A stretch of DNA of 64,000 bases, from positions 1 to 64,000 of the forward strand of contig JAGKWR010000008.1 in the NCBI GenBank assembly GCA_021151765.1. Reading direction: 5' to 3'. The position numbers and the translations under genes were made by a program. The stretch comes from Alphaproteobacteria bacterium (GTDB lineage: Bacteria; Pseudomonadota; Alphaproteobacteria; Rickettsiales; UBA1997). Below the pieces are notes generated by a model, which did not search any database, was not told where the DNA came from, and was given only the letters and a program-made list of their open reading frames with translations. Each line of letters begins with the position of its first letter. Positions within the stretch are counted from its first letter, which is position 1. Positions 34,552 through 43,313 of this stretch are shown in pieces.

Positions 34552-36210
34552 TTAAGAATTCATCGATTTGAAGAATTCTTCATTGGTTTTAGTGTGTTCA
34601 AGTTTGTGTAACAAGAATTCCATAGCTTCCAACGGACTCATTGGATTGACGATTCTACGTAACATCCAAACTTTTGAAAGTGTTGCGCGATCAACCAACA
34701 ATTCTTCTTTTCTAGTACCAGAACGAGTAATGTCGATTGCTGGGAAGATACGTTTATCAGAAATTTTGCGATCAAGCATAATTTCGGCGTTACCTGTACC
34801 TTTAAATTCTTCAAAAATTACTTCGTCCATTTTCGAACCAGTTTCCACCAAAGCCGTAGCGATGATAGTCAATGAACCACCTTCTTCGATATTACGAGCT
34901 GAACCGAAGAATCTTTTCGGGCGTTGCAACGCGTTAGAATCAACACCACCACTCAAAACTTTTCCTGAAGACGGGATTACGTTGTTGTAGGCGCGAGCCA
35001 AACGAGTGATGTTATCAAGCAAAATCACTACGTCTTTTTTAGTTTCTACCAAACGACGGGCTTTTTCGATAACCATTTCTGCAAGCTGAACGTGACGAGT
35101 TGCTGGTTCATCAAAAGTTGAGCTAACAACTTCACCTTTAACGGTACGAATCATGTCAGTCACCTCTTCCGGACGTTCATCAATCAACAACACAATCAAC
35201 ACCACTTCTGGGTGATTAGTTGTAATAGCGCGGGCAATATTTTGCATCAAAGAAGTTTTACCAGTACGTGGCGGCGCAACGATCAAAGCACGTTGACCTT
35301 TACCAAGCGGCGTCACCATGTCGATGATGCGAGTGCTGATGTCGTTATTTGCTGGTTTGTCTTCTTGTAGTTGAATTTTCGAATTTGGATAAAGCGGCGT
35401 TAAATCGTCGAACAACACACGATTTCTGATTTTATCTGGCGTGTTAAAGTTAACGTCGTTGACGCGAAGTAACGCGAAATATCTTTCACCTTTTTTCGGT
35501 GCGCGAATTTGGCCACGGATTGTGTCACCAGTTCTAAGTCCGAATCTTTTGATTTGACTTGGTGAAACGTAAATATCGTCCGAACCTGGGAAATAGTTAG
35601 TTTCAGGAGCACGCAAGAAGCCAAAACCGTCTTGCAAAACTTCCAACACACCTTCACCAATAATGACGTTTTCTGGATTCTGGTCCGAAAAGTTTTTCAA
35701 AATGTGATAGATAATGTCTTGTCTGCCGAAATCACCAATATTGTCTAAACCATACTCTTTAGCGGCTTCAATCAACTTTTCCGCTGATTTAAGTTTTAAA
35801 GTTTTCAACTCCAAAGTTTTAACATTGGCAGTATTTTGGGAGTTATTTTGGGAATTATTTTGGTTATTTCTACGATCGTAACGACCACCACCTTGAGGTG
35901 TATTTGAATTATTTGTTGCAGCATCATCTTCTTCCTCTTCTGAACCATTTGAGCTTGATGCCGGACTATTTGAAGAATTGTTGTTACCACGGCTAATCAA
36001 ATTACCAGTGTGCAAATAGCCACGGCTAGATTGAGCTTCACTGTTTTGTACTTGATTGAAATTTTGACCTGCTACTTCTGAGCTATTTTCTGATTTTACC
36101 GAATCTTTTGTTTGTAAATCTTTATCTTGTGAATCTTTATTGGAAGAATCTTGGTTCGAAGAATTGCTATTTTGGTTTGAACCGTAACGAAGTGTTAGAG
36201 TTGATGACAT
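34552..36210 (-). CDS. rho: Transcription termination factor Rho with long disordered head
   Basis: Hexameric RNA helicase ending Rho-dependent transcripts. Length is 552 against about 420 for E. coli Rho. The excess is an N-terminal head (about 1-130) rich in Asn, Ser, Gln and Asp, with runs such as NQNNSQNNSQN. The normal protein follows: Rho_N helix bundle (about 132-175), cold-shock RNA-binding fold (GFLRAPETNYFPGSDDIYVS), P-loop APPRTGKTS, DERPEEVTDM and the Q/R loops (GGVDSNALQRPKRFFGSARN). Similar Asn-rich heads on Rho have been linked to prion-like behaviour in Clostridium. Confidence 0.96.
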   Translation of the reverse strand: MSSTLTLRYGSNQNSNSSNQDSSNKDSQDKDLQTKDSVKSENSSEVAGQNFNQVQNSEAQSSRGYLHTGNLISRGNNNSSNSPASSSNGSEEEEDDAATNNSNTPQGGGRYDRRNNQNNSQNNSQNTANVKTLELKTLKLKSAEKLIEAAKEYGLDNIGDFGRQDIIYHILKNFSDQNPENVIIGEGVLEVLQDGFGFLRAPETNYFPGSDDIYVSPSQIKRFGLRTGDTIRGQIRAPKKGERYFALLRVNDVNFNTPDKIRNRVLFDDLTPLYPNSKIQLQEDKPANNDISTRIIDMVTPLGKGQRALIVAPPRTGKTSLMQNIARAITTNHPEVVLIVLLIDERPEEVTDMIRTVKGEVVSSTFDEPATRHVQLAEMVIEKARRLVETKKDVVILLDNITRLARAYNNVIPSSGKVLSGGVDSNALQRPKRFFGSARNIEEGGSLTIIATALVETGSKMDEVIFEEFKGTGNAEIMLDRKISDKRIFPAIDITRSGTRKEELLVDRATLSKVWMLRRIVNPMSPLEAMEFLLHKLEHTKTNEEFFKSMNS

Positions 36211-36713
36211 TTAGAATGTTAGTTAGTTAGTAAAATTATTTTGGGAAGTTTGTTAAATTTTTGTGAGAGACAACAAAAGGAAGCTTTCAAACTAGAAGCT
36301 GGAGAAAATTTTTTTAAGCAGAAAAGAAGAGCGCGCTTAATTAAGAAGTTTTTTTTGGCTGTCAAGTTAGTTAACTAATAATGTGTTGAAAATTTTTTTT
36401 ATGATTATGGTTGAGGCTACAACACCAGATGCATAGTACAAAATATAGAGTTTCTGCTAGAAGATCACTTCAACAATTATTCACCAATCTGCTAGCTTAA
36501 TTTTATTAAATTTTCCTCATTATGGAAACTTCTTAAAACTAGTTTTCACCCACAAAACAGAATTAGAATCGCATTCTACATCAAATTAATAGAGGACTGA
36601 AGTAGTGGTTTTTATAACACCCCAGAACCTAAAACAGCAGCGATAACAATAGAGAGCTAAATAACCAAAAAGCCTTTTTCTCTCTTTTAATTATCTCACG
36701 TAAGAACTCTAAT
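36211..36713. other. 503-base gap upstream of rho
   Basis: No gene or RNA family is recognised on either strand. The part next to rho probably holds its promoter and a leader of about 120 bases. It includes a 12-bp palindrome TTAGTTAACTAA (36367-36378) and repeated gttagttag near the rho start. The far end, after exoD, contains a weak GAGAG...CTCTC hairpin with an A/T-rich loop. Base composition is like the other spacers. Confidence 0.5.
36338..36366 (-). promoter_or_regulatory. Candidate rho promoter
   Basis: On the minus strand a perfect TTGACA (complement of 36360-36365) is followed after about 16 bases by TAATTA. The -35 is ideal but the -10 is poor, so this is tentative. It would give a leader of roughly 120 bases before the rho ATG. 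Confidence 0.3.
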
Positions 36714-37331
36714 TTAGGAAAATAAATAACTTTTAATGTAGTATATCGCTTCAACTCCCAAGAAAACAGCAGTGATTGAAATCACTATGCCGGTAATACC
36801 AATAATAATGCCCAAAATTGTTACTAAACCGTCTTTTCCTAATAAACCGAAAGAAATAATTAAAACTCCAAGCCCTGGAATGAAATTTGACAGAGGCATT
36901 GGTAACAAAACGAAGGTAGAGAAAAGAAAAATAAAGAATCCCACAACACGCTCCATACCTTCGTAAAAAACGAAAGACAATCTTGGCTTTAAGATCTTTT
37001 CAACACGGCGAATGTAAGGCGCAGAGCGTTTAATCAACATTGCTAACACCGACCTTTTAACCGAAAGATTAGAAAATCTTTTTGGCAATTTTGGTGATTT
37101 ATAACCTGCCATCATTTGCGCTGAAAACAACACTAAAGGAATTGAGATGATGCTTGGAAATGGTGGCGGAAGTGGAATTATAATACCAAAAGCAAAAATC
37201 ATTATTGCTAGACCAAACCCAACAGCATCCATCGCATCAACCAAATCTTTGATCAACACACGATCAGCCGAAGACTGATTGACCACATCTTCTAAAACTT
37301 GTGTAGTAATTAATTCTTGTTTCAACGGCAC
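36714..37331 (-). CDS. ExoD family membrane protein
   Basis: A 205-residue inner-membrane protein with a soluble N-terminus and about four membrane segments. Family marks are LVDAMDAVGFGLAIMIFAFG, PLPPPFPSIISIPLVLFSAQM and LLPMPLSNFIPGLGVLIISFGLL. ExoD is linked to exopolysaccharide production and alkaline tolerance in Sinorhizobium; its molecular role is unknown. It is the last gene after thyX and tatA, 12 bases past the tatA stop. Confidence 0.88.
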   Translation of the reverse strand: MPLKQELITTQVLEDVVNQSSADRVLIKDLVDAMDAVGFGLAIMIFAFGIIIPLPPPFPSIISIPLVLFSAQMMAGYKSPKLPKRFSNLSVKRSVLAMLIKRSAPYIRRVEKILKPRLSFVFYEGMERVVGFFIFLFSTFVLLPMPLSNFIPGLGVLIISFGLLGKDGLVTILGIIIGITGIVISITAVFLGVEAIYYIKSYLFS

Positions 37332-37343
37332 TTTTAGTCGTGA

Positions 37344-37547
37344 TTAAGAATTTTTATCTGATTGGTTCGAAGCAGAATTTTGCGAATTATTTTTTGCTTC
37401 CTCTTTTTTCTGATCGCCCTTCAAACCTTCTTTCAGGCTTTTTACGCCTTTACCCAAATCAGCCATAACTTGCGGCAATTTGCCAGCTCCGAAAAGCACA
37501 AATACAATAGCTAAAATTAATAATAATTCCCAAATTCCAATTGACAT
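37344..37547 (-). CDS. tatA: Twin-arginine translocase subunit TatA
   Basis: A 67-residue TatA/E protein: one N-terminal membrane helix (IWELLLILAIVFVLFGAGKLP), the FGAGKLP hinge, an amphipathic helix (VMADLGKGVKSLKEGLKG) and a charged, Asn/Ser-rich tail. TatA forms the pore of the Tat system for folded proteins. tatB and tatC are not in the window. A good ribosome site (AAAAGGAGC) precedes the ATG. It lies between thyX and exoD. Confidence 0.95.
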   Translation of the reverse strand: MSIGIWELLLILAIVFVLFGAGKLPQVMADLGKGVKSLKEGLKGDQKKEEAKNNSQNSASNQSDKNS

Positions 37548-37569
37548 AAAGTAGCTCCTTTTAGTTTTT

Positions 37570-38505
37570 TTATTTTATCAAATTCATCAATTCATTGTAC
37601 TCGCGCACACTTAAACCAGAATTTTCTTGAGTAACTTCTTCACCTTTAACCATTTTCTTGATCACTTCAATCGCAGCACCAGAAAGCTCTTTACCGTCGC
37701 GACGATATTTCTCAAATGCTTCGTAGCAATGCGGAACCCATTTTTTCACGATGTCCAACATCACTTCAGCATAAGCACGAATTTCGTATTGCGCGTGGCT
37801 ATCAGCACGAAGCGCCAAGAAATGCATCAAATTGTGCAAATCAATTTTCCAATACCATTGCGTGTAGCAATTAATCGGCAGGTTCATACGAGCAAGTTCG
37901 CGGGCCAAACCTTCTTTATTTTCATCAGCAATTTCGCCTGCAGAATTTTGATTGATCATTTCAAGGTAATGATCGTAAGCGTTCACTGAATCTTTCTTCA
38001 AAATTTCCAAAACTCTTTTTGATTCTTCAGCGTTTAAAACACGCGATTCATCACGACCTTGATGATTAACTTTCGATTGTGCTGATAAGTGCTCAGCACG
38101 TGGGATGTAGAACTCATCTTCCATAATCGAGTAACGCGCAGAATATTCATTGACCGAAGCTGTGCGATGGCGAATCCATTGACGTGCGATAAAAATCGGT
38201 AATTTGATGTGAAACTTAATTTCGCACATTTCAAACGGAGTTGTGTGACGATGCGCAATCAAATAATTAATCAAACCTTTGTCAGCATTAACTTTTTTCG
38301 TACCTTGACCGTAAGAAACGCGAGCCGCTTGCACAACTGCCGCATCATTTCCCATGTAATCAACGACACGAACAAAACCGTGATCCAAAACTTCAAATGG
38401 TTGATATAAAACTTTTTCTAATTCTGGCGCAACCGGGCGGATAGTTTGATTTACTTGAGAACGCAACACGTTGATTTCTTCAAGCTGTTCTTTTTTTATG
38501 ACCAT
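37570..38505 (-). CDS. thyX: Flavin-dependent thymidylate synthase
   Basis: Makes dTMP from dUMP with FAD/NADPH and methylene-tetrahydrofolate. The 311 residues include the signature RHRTASVNEYSARYS and the preceding FIARQWI. The domain HLMHFLALRADSHAQYEIRAYAE binds substrate. ThyX in place of ThyA is usual in Rickettsiales. The gene is divergent from uvrC and leads a cluster with tatA and exoD. Confidence 0.96.
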   Translation of the reverse strand: MVIKKEQLEEINVLRSQVNQTIRPVAPELEKVLYQPFEVLDHGFVRVVDYMGNDAAVVQAARVSYGQGTKKVNADKGLINYLIAHRHTTPFEMCEIKFHIKLPIFIARQWIRHRTASVNEYSARYSIMEDEFYIPRAEHLSAQSKVNHQGRDESRVLNAEESKRVLEILKKDSVNAYDHYLEMINQNSAGEIADENKEGLARELARMNLPINCYTQWYWKIDLHNLMHFLALRADSHAQYEIRAYAEVMLDIVKKWVPHCYEAFEKYRRDGKELSGAAIEVIKKMVKGEEVTQENSGLSVREYNELMNLIK

Positions 38506-38634
38506 TTTTTGGGGAAATTTTGATTTTTAGAAATGATGTTAAAAACTAACTGTAAAATCTAAAATGCAAAATCTTAAATCTCTTTAGTTCCCAAAATTTT
38601 TCTAATTCTCAAAAACTTCTAAATTTCCAGATTA

Positions 38635-40434
38635 ATGCCGAGAGAAATAATCAAAGCACAACTTTCAAAAATACCTGAAACTCCTGGAATTTATCGATTC
38701 TTTGGTGCTGACGATCAAGTTTTATACGTTGGAAAAGCGAAAAATTTGCGCAAAAGAATCACCAATTACACTCAAGAAGAACGTTTGGTTCCACGCATTT
38801 CGCGCATGGTTTTTTTAGCGCAGAAATTGGAATATATTCAAACCGAAACTGAAGTTGAAGCACTTTTGCTGGAACATAATTTGATCAAAAAATGCGCGCC
38901 TAAATTCAATATTTTACTGCGCGACGATAAAACTTTTCCCTATATTTTAATCAGCAATCACCAATTTCCTTCCGTCGTCAAACATCGTGGTTCGAAAAAA
39001 GAGAAAGGTGAATATTTCGGTCCTTTTGCTTCACCAACCGATGTGAATCGCACTCTCGATGTTTTGAAAAAAAGTTTTTTGCTGCGCGATTGTTCTGATT
39101 CAGAATTTCAAAATCGTCAAAAACCTTGTCTAGAATACCAAATTAAAAGATGCAGTGCACCTTGTGTTGCAGCGATTTCAGCATTTGAATATACGAAATC
39201 CGTAAACAGCGCGATTGATTTTTTACGCGGAAAATCGGCGCAAATTCAAGCTGATTTGGCGCAAAAAATGCAAAAATATAGCGATGATTTTGAATATGAA
39301 AAAGCCGCTAATATTCGCGATCGCATCAAATCTTTAACCTCAATTCAAGCCAAGCAAAACATCAATATTCACCAGCTTGGAGATTCTGATATTATTAGCG
39401 TCGTGAGTAAAAATGATCAGATTTGTATTTACGTATCTTTTTTCCGTAGCGGCAATAATTACGGCTCCAAGCCTTATTATTACAATATTGAGGAAGGTTC
39501 ATTGGAAAATGTTTTAGCGGAATTTTTAGGACAATTTTATTTAGCTCAAACGCCGCCAAGCGTTATTTTGCTTAACATCGAACTTGAAGAGAAAGAGTTG
39601 GTTGAAGATTTCTTAAGCAAAATTGCTCAGCAAAAAGTTACGATAAAAATCCCTAAACTCGGCGATAAATTAAAAATAATCAAAGACCAAGAACAGTTGG
39701 CAATGCAGGTTTTAGAGCAGAAATTGGTACAAAACCTCAACAATTCTGCAATGCTGCTTGAGCTGAAAAATCTGTTTGATTTACCAGAATTACCTAAACG
39801 CATTGAAGTTTATGACAACAGCCATACCGGCGGAGAAAATGCGGTCGGCGTGATGATTACCGCGGGAATTGAAGGTTTTATCAAAAATGGTTATCGCAAA
39901 TTTAACATTCGCTTCGAAGAAAATGGTCGTGACGACACCGCGATGATGCGCGAAGTAATGCGCCGTCGCTTTAAAGAAGGTAACAATAATACTTTTCCAG
40001 ATTTAATCATAATCGATGGCGGCATTGGCCAGCTTAACGCTGCTCACAGCGTTTTTTGTGATCTAAAAATATCACCACGTTTTGTTTGCATGTCGAAAGG
40101 CGAAGATCGCAATGCTGGCGAGGAATATTTTCATCAAATTGGCAAAGACTCTTTTACACTGCCAAAACATCACAAATTGATGCATTACTTGCAGCAATTG
40201 CGCGATGAAGCACATCGTTTCGCTATTACAACTCATCGCAGTAAACGAGGTAAAACTGTGACTAAATCACGTTTAGATGATGTTGATGGAATTGGTCAAA
40301 AGCGGAAAAAAATCTTGCTCAATCACTTCGGATCTTTGGATAAAATTAAATCAGCAACTGTTGAAGATTTAATGCGCGTTGAAGGGATCAGCAAAGCTGC
40401 GGCGCAAAAGATTCGAGACTTCTTCAATAACTAA
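38635..40434 (+). CDS. uvrC: Excinuclease ABC subunit C
   Basis: Nuclease subunit of nucleotide excision repair that cuts both sides of a lesion. The 599 residues show the GIY-YIG domain (TPGIYRFFGADDQVLYVGKAKNLRKRI, here broken as TPGIYRFF and VLYVGKAKNL), the UVR motif near 205-225 (DFEYEKAANIRDRIKSL), the RNase H-like C-terminal nuclease (DNSHTGGENAVGVM; DLIIIDGGIGQL) and tandem helix-hairpin-helix motifs at the end. The last four bases overlap the convergent small membrane gene. Confidence 0.97.
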   Translation: MPREIIKAQLSKIPETPGIYRFFGADDQVLYVGKAKNLRKRITNYTQEERLVPRISRMVFLAQKLEYIQTETEVEALLLEHNLIKKCAPKFNILLRDDKTFPYILISNHQFPSVVKHRGSKKEKGEYFGPFASPTDVNRTLDVLKKSFLLRDCSDSEFQNRQKPCLEYQIKRCSAPCVAAISAFEYTKSVNSAIDFLRGKSAQIQADLAQKMQKYSDDFEYEKAANIRDRIKSLTSIQAKQNINIHQLGDSDIISVVSKNDQICIYVSFFRSGNNYGSKPYYYNIEEGSLENVLAEFLGQFYLAQTPPSVILLNIELEEKELVEDFLSKIAQQKVTIKIPKLGDKLKIIKDQEQLAMQVLEQKLVQNLNNSAMLLELKNLFDLPELPKRIEVYDNSHTGGENAVGVMITAGIEGFIKNGYRKFNIRFEENGRDDTAMMREVMRRRFKEGNNNTFPDLIIIDGGIGQLNAAHSVFCDLKISPRFVCMSKGEDRNAGEEYFHQIGKDSFTLPKHHKLMHYLQQLRDEAHRFAITTHRSKRGKTVTKSRLDDVDGIGQKRKKILLNHFGSLDKIKSATVEDLMRVEGISKAAAQKIRDFFNN

Positions 40435-40715
40435 AGATCAAAAATATTGGTGATCAAAAATAAAATCGTAATCAAATAACAAAAAGAAAGAAAAGTTGCA
40501 GCAGATGAAACTATTTCGATCGAGACTATAGATTCTGGCTTAACGCTCGAAAAACGGACAGAAAAGATCATAAAAGCACTAAAAAATAGTACTACCGAGT
40601 AGATCAAAGCGAAGAATCCACTGACTAAAAAATCCGATAAAAAGAATAATCCGTAAATTAAGATTATCGGAACTAAAAAATTAATCATCGAAGATAAAAC
40701 TGGATCGTTTTTCAT
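40431..40715 (-). CDS. Small membrane protein, possibly MrpB/MnhB-related
   Basis: A 94-residue protein with three hydrophobic segments (about 12-30, 32-52 and 66-90). The start, DPVLSSMINFLVPIILIYGLFFL, resembles the opening of MrpB/MnhB subunits of Na+/H+ antiporters (DPVL..... LVP.I...ALY), but the glycine-rich PGGGFQAG block is absent. No other mrp gene is nearby. It overlaps the uvrC 3' end by four bases and could be a decayed fragment. Confidence 0.45.
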   Translation of the reverse strand: MKNDPVLSSMINFLVPIILIYGLFFLSDFLVSGFFALIYSVVLFFSAFMIFSVRFSSVKPESIVSIEIVSSAATFLSFCYLITILFLITNIFDL

Positions 40716-40802
40716 GAACTAATTTTAAGATAATTTTTTATAATGTTTGTTTTAGTTGATTTAGCAGCACTGAAAAAATCAAGACCATTAAATTAAAACA
40801 TA

Positions 40803-40841
40803 AAAAAAGCCTCGTCACCTAAAAGATGACGAGGCTTTTTT
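40803..40841 (-). terminator. Terminator after the pilin pair
   Basis: Perfect 15-bp stem AAAAAAGCCTCGTCA/TGACGAGGCTTTTTT with a 9-base loop, 18 bases past the stop of the second pilin gene. A/T ends make it work in either direction; here it ends the minus-strand pilin transcript. Confidence 0.9.
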
Positions 40842-40859
40842 AAAATAATTGATCAAAAA

Positions 40860-41759
40860 CTATGAAGATTTTGGATCAACTTGGAAAGTCAAAGCACAAA
40901 CTTTGCTTGTAGATGACTCAATAATATAGTCAGCTTGCGCTGTAGTGCTAGCATTATAACAAGTAGTTGATGAAGCTCCAGGATTTAAGCCTCTAACTTT
41001 TCCAGTATTTGCTTTTCCGTCGTCAACTTTAGTATCAATAGTCAAGGCATCAGAACCAGTTAAAGAAGCAGCAGCTAAATTTGAAGTTCCATTAACTAGA
41101 GTTGATGTTGCAGCAGTTGCAGTTCCTGTAGTTCCAGTCAAAACAACAACGTTTTGAGGTGCATATGAACCACCTTCTTGTACAACTCCCAAAGCTGCAG
41201 TGTCCGCTGCATAATTGCCAGCAGATCCTACTTTATTACGATAGTCGAAATGCCATCCAGCAAATTTTATTTTTGAACTTGGCATATTCATTCCAGCTAC
41301 TTGTTCAACACCAATATTAGTATAAGTTAAACTTAGCGTTGAATCAATCGTACCAGTTTTGATCAACTGTCTCCAAGCTGCAATACTTTCAGAGTTACAA
41401 TTAGTTAATGCGCTATTACTATTAGTAGTGTAGCAGTTAGCTCCTACAACATCAGAAGCGAAATATTCAATTTTACCATTTTCTCCAGAACCAGTAGTAG
41501 GACCAGCATAGATCGCAGTATCAGAATCTTCAGAAATTGCCTTGTTTAAGTCACCAGGCAATTGATTATATAGAGAATAGAAACCGTTGACTGCAACTTG
41601 GTATCCCCTTGCTTCACTAATCGCAGCACGAAGTTCCGAGTTTTTGATCAAACTTGCACCACCAGTAATACCAGCGATTAGTAAACCAATTATTATCAGC
41701 ACGATTGACAATTCAATCAACGAGAAAGCTGATTTTTTAGAAGAGAAAGTTTTTTTCAT
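40860..41759 (-). CDS. Type IV pilin-like protein, copy 2
   Basis: About 299 residues with a prepilin leader MKKTFSSKKSA, cleavage site before FSLIELS, and the hydrophobic helix SIVLIIIGLLIAGITGG. Glu5 of the mature protein is present. The C-terminal end carries two cysteines (TTCYNAS; SKVCALTFQV) that may form a disulfide loop. It is unusually long for a pilin. The start is set by comparison with its upstream paralogue; an ATG nine bases earlier is also in frame. N- and C-terminal parts are nearly the same as in the paralogue, while the middle has diverged. Confidence 0.85.
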   Translation of the reverse strand: MKKTFSSKKSAFSLIELSIVLIIIGLLIAGITGGASLIKNSELRAAISEARGYQVAVNGFYSLYNQLPGDLNKAISEDSDTAIYAGPTTGSGENGKIEYFASDVVGANCYTTNSNSALTNCNSESIAAWRQLIKTGTIDSTLSLTYTNIGVEQVAGMNMPSSKIKFAGWHFDYRNKVGSAGNYAADTAALGVVQEGGSYAPQNVVVLTGTTGTATAATSTLVNGTSNLAAASLTGSDALTIDTKVDDGKANTGKVRGLNPGASSTTCYNASTTAQADYIIESSTSKVCALTFQVDPKSS

Positions 41760-41796
41760 AATTTTCAAATTTGTTTAGTTAAACCGTTCAGTTTTA

Positions 41797-42666
41797 TTAA
41801 GAATTAACATCAACTTGGAAAGTCAAAGCACAAACTTTGTTTGTAGAAGAAGTGACAGTATAAGAAACATTAGCGCTAGCACTAGCTGTATAACAAGTTG
41901 TCGCAGTACCTGGATTTAAACCTCTTACCTTTCCTGAATTTGCGAAAGAATCGTCAATTTTAGTATCAATAGACATAGCATCAGGACCAGTCAAAATAGC
42001 AGTAGCTAGGTTAGAACCATTAACCAAAGTGTTTTTTATTGCGGTTGCAGCATCAGAACTAGCAGCAGTAGTTTTTCCAGTCAAAACCACAACATTTTGA
42101 TAAGCTGGAGAAGCTTCTGCACCTTCATTTATAACTGCAGTGTTATAATCAGTATTTGAAGTTGTTCCAACGTTTACACGGTAATCAAAATGCCATCCAC
42201 CGTTTTTGATTTTAGACGACGGCATGTTGGTGCCTGGAGTTTGAGAAGTTACAGGAGAAGCAAAGGTCATCGCCAAAGTAGAATCCAAAGTTCCAGTTTT
42301 GATTAACTGATCAAAGGCAGCAACACTTTCAGAAAGGTAAGTAGCTACACTTGCAGTATTATATTCAATTCTGCCATTTTGTCCAGAGGCTGAAGATCCA
42401 GTATATGCAGCGGTTGACGTTGAAGAAGAGGATGCTCCAGCAATTGCTGTTGCATAATCACCTGGTAAATAATTGTACTGAGAGAAAAAGCCATTTACTG
42501 CAACTGCGTAACCTCTATATTCACCCATAGCAGAGCGCAATTCTGAGCTTTTTATTAAACTTGCACCCCCAGTAATACCAGCGATTAATAGACCGATGAT
42601 TATCAGCACGATTGAAAGTTCGATCAGCGAAAAGGCTGATTTCTTAGAAGAAAAAGTTTTTTTCAT
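41797..42666 (-). CDS. Type IV pilin-like protein, copy 1
   Basis: A 289-residue paralogue of the next gene, 37 bases upstream of that gene's start. It has the same leader (MKKTFSSKKSA), cleavage before FSLIELS, hydrophobic N-terminal helix, and C-terminal KVRGLNPG ... TTCYTAS ... NKVCALTFQV. The middle is rich in Ser, Thr, Ala and Gly, as in surface-exposed pilin loops. It could be a major pilin, a minor pilin or a type II secretion pseudopilin; no assembly ATPase or secretin is in the window. The prepilin peptidase two genes upstream would process it. Confidence 0.86.
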   Translation of the reverse strand: MKKTFSSKKSAFSLIELSIVLIIIGLLIAGITGGASLIKSSELRSAMGEYRGYAVAVNGFFSQYNYLPGDYATAIAGASSSSTSTAAYTGSSASGQNGRIEYNTASVATYLSESVAAFDQLIKTGTLDSTLAMTFASPVTSQTPGTNMPSSKIKNGGWHFDYRVNVGTTSNTDYNTAVINEGAEASPAYQNVVVLTGKTTAASSDAATAIKNTLVNGSNLATAILTGPDAMSIDTKIDDSFANSGKVRGLNPGTATTCYTASASANVSYTVTSSTNKVCALTFQVDVNS

Positions 42667-42777
42667 AAATGAATTAACTATGATTTTATTGATTTTACTT
42701 AGGGGCTGACGAAATGAATTAAAGCTCCACTTCGAGGTAATTAAGTTTGCACTTTTTTGATGTCAAACAATTATTTT

Positions 42778-43254
42778 TTAGTGTACGAATTTGACTTCCA
42801 ATACCTCATAATTAATAACTCCACCGGGAGTTCTTATTTCTACTTCATCACCAATTTCTTTTCCTAATAGTGCCCTTGCAACAGGTGATATTACTGATAT
42901 CATGCCCTCGTCGATATTAGCTTCAAACTCACTAACAATTTTGTAAGAAACAATTTTTTCATTATCTAAATTTTCTAACTTAACGGTTGCACCAAATTTA
43001 ATTTTGTCACCAGAAAGTTGTGAGATATCAATTACTTCTGCACGCGAAAACTTATCTTCTAAATCAGCAATTTGCGCCTCGATAAATCCTTGTTTATCTT
43101 TTGCTGAATGATACTCGGCATTTTCACGCAAGTCTCCCAACTCACGAGCTGAAGCAATTTGTTTGATAATATTTGGTCTTTCGACATTTTTTAAATTATC
43201 AATTTCAGCTTTTAATCTTTCGTAGCCTTGTTTTGTAATTTGAAACTTTTCCAT
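42778..43254 (-). CDS. greA: Transcription elongation factor GreA
   Basis: GreA rescues backtracked RNA polymerase by stimulating transcript cleavage. The 158 residues show the N-terminal coiled coil (ITKQGYERLKAEIDNLK; ASARELGDLRENAEYHSAKDKQG, in parts) with the acidic tip residues DL-ENAEY, and the C-terminal FKBP-like domain (SPVARALLGKEIGDEVEIRTPGG, in parts). It lies between ahcY and the pilins, on the same strand. Confidence 0.96.
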   Translation of the reverse strand: MEKFQITKQGYERLKAEIDNLKNVERPNIIKQIASARELGDLRENAEYHSAKDKQGFIEAQIADLEDKFSRAEVIDISQLSGDKIKFGATVKLENLDNEKIVSYKIVSEFEANIDEGMISVISPVARALLGKEIGDEVEIRTPGGVINYEVLEVKFVH

Positions 43255-43273
43255 AAAAAATTTGAAGGTTAGT

Positions 43274-43312
43274 AATTAGGAATCAGGATTGCGTAACTCC
43301 TGATTCCTAATT
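43274..43312 (-). terminator. Long hairpin between ahcY and greA
   Basis: Perfect 15-bp stem AATTAGGAATCAGGA/TCCTGATTCCTAATT with a 9-base loop, starting one base past the ahcY stop. On the minus strand it is followed by ACTAACC, with no T-run. It may give partial termination or protect the ahcY mRNA. Confidence 0.6.
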
Positions 43313-43313
43313 T

